A model generated the notes under the pieces. That model was not told the origin of the DNA. It saw only the letters and a list, made by a program, of their open reading frames with translations, and did no database searches. The position numbers were made by a program, and so were the translations under genes. A stretch of 64,000 nucleotides of DNA, from contig OX637391.1 of assembly GCA_951799425.1 (NCBI GenBank), positions 17,842,551-17,906,550 of the forward strand. Direction: 5' to 3'. Of the stretch, positions 59,420 through 64,000 are shown piece by piece; within the stretch, counting starts at the first letter, position 1, and each line of letters starts with the position of its first letter. The stretch is from Ilex aquifolium. Lineage: Eukaryota > Streptophyta > Magnoliopsida > Aquifoliales > Aquifoliaceae.

Positions 59420-60300
59420 TTTTGCAGTCAGTGAAAATCTCCTCATGACAGTGTAGAATGAAGAATCAAAGAACCCAACGGTTCTCGAGCTTATTATCAG
59501 TCCATATAGCAGCTTGAAAGCAGCCCATGCTCAATCTTTGTGGTAGTTTGAAAGTAGTTTATATCACCAGTTTCTCTTCTTTTTTTTTTTGGCAGTAAAA
59601 GAATCTCGTGACGTGGTGAATTGAAGAATCAAAGTACCCAGTAGTTTCCAAGCCCATGATCAATCCTTACGACAGATAGCAAGTAGCCTACACCTCCAGA
59701 TTCCTTTCTTGCAGTAAGTAGACCTCGTGACGTGGCGAATAGAAGAATCAAATGACCCAACAATTTTCGAGCCCATGATCAATTCTTGTGGTAGTTTGAA
59801 AGTAGCCTACATAACCAGATTCTTTTTTTGTAGTAAGTGGACCTCGTGACGTGGCAAATTGAAAAATCAAAGGACCCTGCAGTTTTTGAGTCCATGATCA
59901 ATCCTTGAGATAGATTGAAAGTAGCCTACACCACTAGATTCCTTTCTTGCAGTAAGTAGACCTTGTGACGTGGTGTATTGAAGAATCAAAGGATCCAGCA
60001 GTTTTCAAGTCATGATCAATCCTTGTGGCAATTTGAAAGTAGCCTATATCACCAGATTTCTTTATTGCAGTAAGTGGACCTCGTGACATGGCAGATTGAA
60101 GAATCAAAGGATCCAGCAGTTTTCGAGTCCATGATCAATCCTTGAGGCAAATTGAAAGTAGCCTACACCACTAGATTTATTTCTTGCTGTAAGTAGATCT
60201 CGTGACGTGGTGCATTGAAGAATCAAAGGACTCAACAATTTTCAATCCATGATCAATCCTTGCAGGAGTTTCAAAGTAGCAGAAAACTTCATATCTCTAC
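59420..60300. repeat. tandem array, about seven units of roughly 119 bp
   Basis: Each unit carries CTCGTGACGTGG, TTGAAGAATCAAAGGA, CCCATGATCAATCCTTG, TTTGAAAGTAGCCTACA and CTTGCAGTAAGTAGA in the same order. Units begin near 59608, 59727, 59846, 59965, 60083 and 60201, with a more diverged one before 59600. Divergence between units is moderate. Confidence 0.85.
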
Positions 60301-60439
60301 AGCCAGTTGATATCCCTTTTTTGATGGGATGGACTGTAGAATTGAAGAAGCGATAGTTCTTAAGCTTGTGACCAGATTTTGCAACAGCTTGAAAGCAATT
60401 ATAGCATCTGGCAATAGTAGACAACAAGACCAACAGTCC

Positions 60440-63410
60440 AATAGTCCAAAAGACCAGCTTCAGTATGGTGAGGTGAGGTGAGGTTGAGTTGCTACTTTTG
60501 CATGAATTGGTGGCTTCTGTGCCAATTTTGGGTAGATTTTGTGTCAACTTTAGGTGGCTTCTGTGTCAACTTTGAGTGACTTTTTGTGTCAAATGTGACT
60601 TTTATTTCCAAGAGCTGGTGACTTCTATGCCAACTTTAGGTGACTTCTGTGCCAACTTTGGGTGACTTTCGTGTCATGTTTGGGTGATTTCTGTGACAAG
60701 AATTGGTGAATCCTGTGTCAAGAGTTGTTGACTTTTGTGTCAACTTTGGGTGACTTCTGTGTCAAGAGTTGGTAACTTCTGTGTCAAGAATTGTTAACTT
60801 TTGTGTCAACTTTAGGTAACTTTTGTGTCAATAGTTGATGACTTATATGTCGAGAATTGTTGACTTTTGTGTCAACTTTAGGTAACTTTTGTGTCAAGAT
60901 TTGATGACTCCTGTGTCAAAAGTTGATGACTTTTGTGTCAAAAGTTGATAACTTCTGTGTCAACTTTGGGTGACTTATGTGTTAAGAGTCTGTGACTTCT
61001 GTTTCAAGAATTGTTGACTTTTGTGTCAACTTTGGGTGACTTCTGTGTCAAATTTGAGTGACTTCTATGTCAAGAGTTAATGTAGCAGTCTTATGTGACT
61101 TATGTGGAAGCCTTATGTGACTTATGTGACAGTCTTATGTGACTTGTGTGTCAGTCTTAGGTGACTTCTGCGACAACCTTAGGTGACTTCTGTGACAGCC
61201 TTAAAGTGACTTCTGCGTTAAACCTTAAGTGACTTCTGTGTCAGCCTTAAAGTGACTTATGTATCAGCCTTGGGTGACTTCTGTAACAGCCTTAGGTGAT
61301 TTCTGCGTCAGCCTTAGGTGAGTTCTGTGTCAGCCTAAAGTGACCTCTCTGTCAGTCTAAAATGACTTTTGTGTCAGCCTCAAGTGACTTCTGTGGCAGA
61401 CTTAAGTGACTTCTGTGACATCCTTAAGTGACTTCTGCGGCAACCTTAAGTGACTTCTGCGGCAGCCTCAAGTGACTTCTGTGTTAGCCTCAAGTGATTT
61501 CTGTGTCAGCCTTAAAGTGACTATTGTGTCAGTCTGAAGTGACTTCTGTGTCAGCGTGAAGTGACTTTTGCGGTAGCCTCAAGTGACTTCTGCGGTAGCC
61601 TCAAGTGACTTTTGTGGCAACCTTAAGTGACTTCTGTGGTAGGCTCAAGTGACTTCTGCGACAGGCTCAAGAGACTTCTGCGGCAACCTTAAGTGACTTC
61701 TGTGACAGCCTCAAGTGACTTCTGCATCAGCCTCAAGTGACTTATGTGTCAGCCTCAAGTGACTTCTGCGACAGCTTCAAGTGACTTTTGTATCAGCCTT
61801 AAAGTAGCTTCTGTGTTAGCCTAAGGTGACTTTTGCGGCAACTTTAAGTGAGTTTGTGGCAGCCACAAGTGACTTATGTGGCACCCTTAAGCAGTGTTCT
61901 CAGAACCGGACCGGACCTACCGGTCAGACCGTGAACTGGAGCCTAGACCGGTTTGGTTCTTGAGTTGGATAGTATAGGCATGGGAATCGTTTTTGAACTG
62001 TTAAACTGGCCGGTTTTTATGAAAATTGGTGAACTGGCGGTTTGATGTTAACTGGCTGTTTGATTGAACAAATACTCAATTTGCTAAAACCATGGGGGGG
62101 GGGGAGAGAGAGAGAGAGAGAGAGGAGATGGTTTTTGGTGGAGCAGTGTTAGCATATGGGGGAGCTGGTGGTTCTCTTTGTCGTCCTCTTAAATCGTAAC
62201 GTGCGAAGATCTATATAAAGGGAGACAATATTGAAAAAAATCCCTCTTTTTTAGGGCAATTTTGCCCTAATCTAATTCAATTCCAGTCGATCCTCCAGGC
62301 AACGGTCCTCCCAGGCGACAACTCAAGCAAGTGGCGATGGCTCTGGCGAACTCTCAGGTGATCTCCTCTCTTGAGTGGTGACGGCTCAGGCAATTCTCCT
62401 CTTGAGTGGAGACGGCTCAGGTGACTGATTTATCCTTGCTTCTTGAACGGGAAGTCTCTCTCTCTCTTAGAAACGGATCGCCTCATCTCTTTTCTTCTCT
62501 TCTCTTCACTCTCTCTCACGCCTCGGCAAACAACACATAAGATGCGAGAGTATGCCATAGTTCCTGAGTCCCTTTGTCTCAAATAGTTTATGGAGTTCTC
62601 TTTTTTTGCCTTATTTACTCTCTTGCCCCTGTGTAATTTATTCCAAAGAATGTTTGATGGAAAATAGAATGAATAAATTAGAGTGAAAATATTTTATATT
62701 TTTTTAAGGTAAATTACTTATGTTTTATAATTTTTTTAATTTTTTGTTATACTATCGGTTCGACCAGTTGACCCAACGGTTGAACCATTGACTCGGTCTC
62801 TCTGCCGATTTAATGTCTGGTCTGGTTCTGATAACATTGGTCTCAAGTGACTTCTGTGGCAACCTTAAGTGACTTTTATGGCAGGCTCAAGTGACTTCTT
62901 TGGCAGGCTCAAGTGACTTCTACGGTAGGCTCAAGTGACTTCTGCGGCAACCTCAAGTGACTTCTGTGTCAGCCTTAAAGTGACTTCTGTGTCAGCCTGA
63001 AGTGACTTCTACGGCAGCCTGTAGTGACTTTTGCGGCAGCCTAAAATGACTTCTACTGCAGTCTCAAGTGACTTTTGCGACAGGCCAAGTGACTATAGCA
63101 GCAACTTTAAGGGATTTCTGTGGCAGCCTCAAGTGACTTATGCGTCAGCCTCAAGTAACTTATGCGACAGCCTCAAGTGACTTTTGTATCAGTCTTAATG
63201 TCACTTATGGGTCAGCCTTAGGTGACTTATGCGACAGCCTTAGGTGACTTATGCGTCAGCCTTAGGTGAGTGTCAACCTTAGGTGACTTCTGTGGCAGCA
63301 TTAAAGTGACTTATGTGTCAGCCTTAAAGTGACTTTTGTGGCAGCCTTATGTGACTTATGCGACACCCTTCGGTGACTTCAGTGGCTACTTTAAAGTGAC
63401 TTCTCCCAAT
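60440..63410. repeat. minisatellite of roughly 20-22-bp units, interrupted by a MITE
   Basis: The core is GTGACTTCTGTGTCA. The first part (to about 61080) alternates GTGACTTCTGTGTCAACTTTGG and GTGACTTCTGTGTCAAGAGTTG. The second part uses AGCCTTAAGTGACTTCTGTG and AGCCTCAAGTGACTTCTGCG. There are well over a hundred units. The array resumes at 62840 after an inserted element. It has no spacer diversity and is not a CRISPR array. Together with 59420-60300 and 63700-64000 it resembles the tandem-repeat-rich 3' regions known from Ogre/Tat retrotransposons. Confidence 0.9.
61892..62839. mobile_element. 948-bp non-autonomous hAT-like element in the minisatellite
   Basis: Ends are CAGTGTTCTCAGAACCGGAC and, inverted, CAATGTTATCAGAACCAGAC, with further weaker similarity inside. 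The flanks CCCTTAAG and GTCTCAAG could be an 8-bp duplication of a minisatellite CYTYAAG word with mutations. The inside holds a (G)n(GA)n run at about 62093-62125 and CAGG.GA.GGCTCAGG-like repeats (62290-62420). No transposase. Confidence 0.75.
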
Positions 63411-63740
63411 AGGTGGATTGTAGAATCGGATAAATAGAAGTTTTGAGGCCTTAATCAGTCTCTTATGATCAATCCCTACATCAATTTGAGAGCATTTTAC
63501 AACTCACAAGACACTAAAAATTAAAGGATCAATATGGTAGTCCGTTGTTGCTCCGTTGACAAAGTGATGTAGTCCTTCACCTAATTGTCATCAAATGCAA
63601 GATTTTTGTCAACTAGCAAGTCGAAGAATTTGATGTTTGATAAAACTTCACTGATAATTCAAAGTTCTTCTCATTTTTTTCTTTTGGTTGAACTCATCAT
63701 AGTTTTGGTTTATTAGACCAAAGAGCAAAAATAGATTTTT
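63411..63740. other. non-repetitive spacer in the retrotransposon 3' region
   Basis: No gene or repeat recognised. Confidence 0.4.
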
Positions 63741-64000
63741 TTTTTGGTTATGTCGTACATAGTTTTTACTCATGCGGGTTAGGAGTAACATGTAGTTTAG
63801 GCTCATGCGTCAAGGAGCACATAGACCTTTATTTTTGGTCAAGCCATACACAGTTTTAGCTCATGCGAGCCAGGAGCAACAAGTTTTTTTTTGTTTTTTT
63901 GTAGGTTGAGTCGTGCACAGTTTTAACTCATACAAGCCAGGAGTAACATGCAGTTTAGGCTCGTGCGTAAAGGAGCGCATAGACCTTTATTTTTGATCAA
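63741..64000. repeat. start of another tandem array running off the window
   Basis: GTAACATGTAGTTTAGGCTC, AGGAGCACATAGACCTTTAT and TTTTTGGTCAAGCCATACAC recur about 157 bp later as GTAACATGCAGTTTAGGCTC, AGGAGCGCATAGACCTTTAT and TTTTTGATCAA, with an extra half unit between. Confidence 0.75.

Noticed and set aside
60440-63410. Regular short repeats resembling a CRISPR array
   Set aside because: Units are contiguous 20-22-bp minisatellite repeats without unique spacers, in plant DNA.

Overview
The window looks like gene-poor, AT-rich nuclear DNA of a flowering plant, most likely a eudicot. The evidence is an AP2/ERF transcription factor (a plant-specific family), plant-type mobile elements (TTF-type hAT, a MULE carrying a Ulp1-like protease gene, TTA/TAA-flanked MITEs, a Helitron, Copia and Tat/Ogre-like LTR sequences) and GT-AG introns in AT-rich sequence. 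The species cannot be told from the sequence. No rRNA, tRNA or CRISPR array was seen.

Layout. 1-2517: the 3' end of a spliced host gene (+). 5093-6394: a Copia-type solo LTR. 7348-9402: two hAT relic ends facing each other. 10707-11545: a two-exon Myb/SANT-like gene (-). 12786-27870: a region containing two direct copies of one sequence, both interrupted by TEs, on either side of the only clear host regulatory gene, an ERF factor at 23148-23741. The left copy took up two 1.1-kb MITEs, a 428-bp MITE and a 3.7-kb hAT element; the right copy still shows the empty sites. 29641-32560: a broken NAM-associated/trihelix-like gene in probable Harbinger-type surroundings. 37167-45970: a complete 8.8-kb MULE with long inverted ends and a perfect 9-bp target duplication. 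It carries a spliced mudrA-like transposase (+) and a seven-exon Ulp1-family protease gene (-); each is broken by exactly one in-frame stop. Its non-coding parts are crowded with GTAACAT/ATGTTAC motifs. 46879 to the end: a Tat/Ogre-like LTR retrotransposon in minus orientation, consisting of its 3' LTR followed by a very long non-coding 3' region full of tandem repeats. That region is split by a Helitron (50380-58928) that captured exons of the ribosome-assembly gene MRT4, and by a 948-bp hAT-type MITE.

How the parts relate. Most of the window is a layered insertion history that target duplications and empty sites allow to be ordered. Host functions are few: the partial gene at the left edge, the Myb/SANT-like gene (possibly TE-derived) and the ERF gene. 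The ERF has two unusual substitutions at residues that contact DNA in characterised ERF domains. The points most worth following are the motif clusters and near-intact coding content of the MULE, the Helitron's captured MRT4 fragment and its two 5' ends, and the ERF substitutions.
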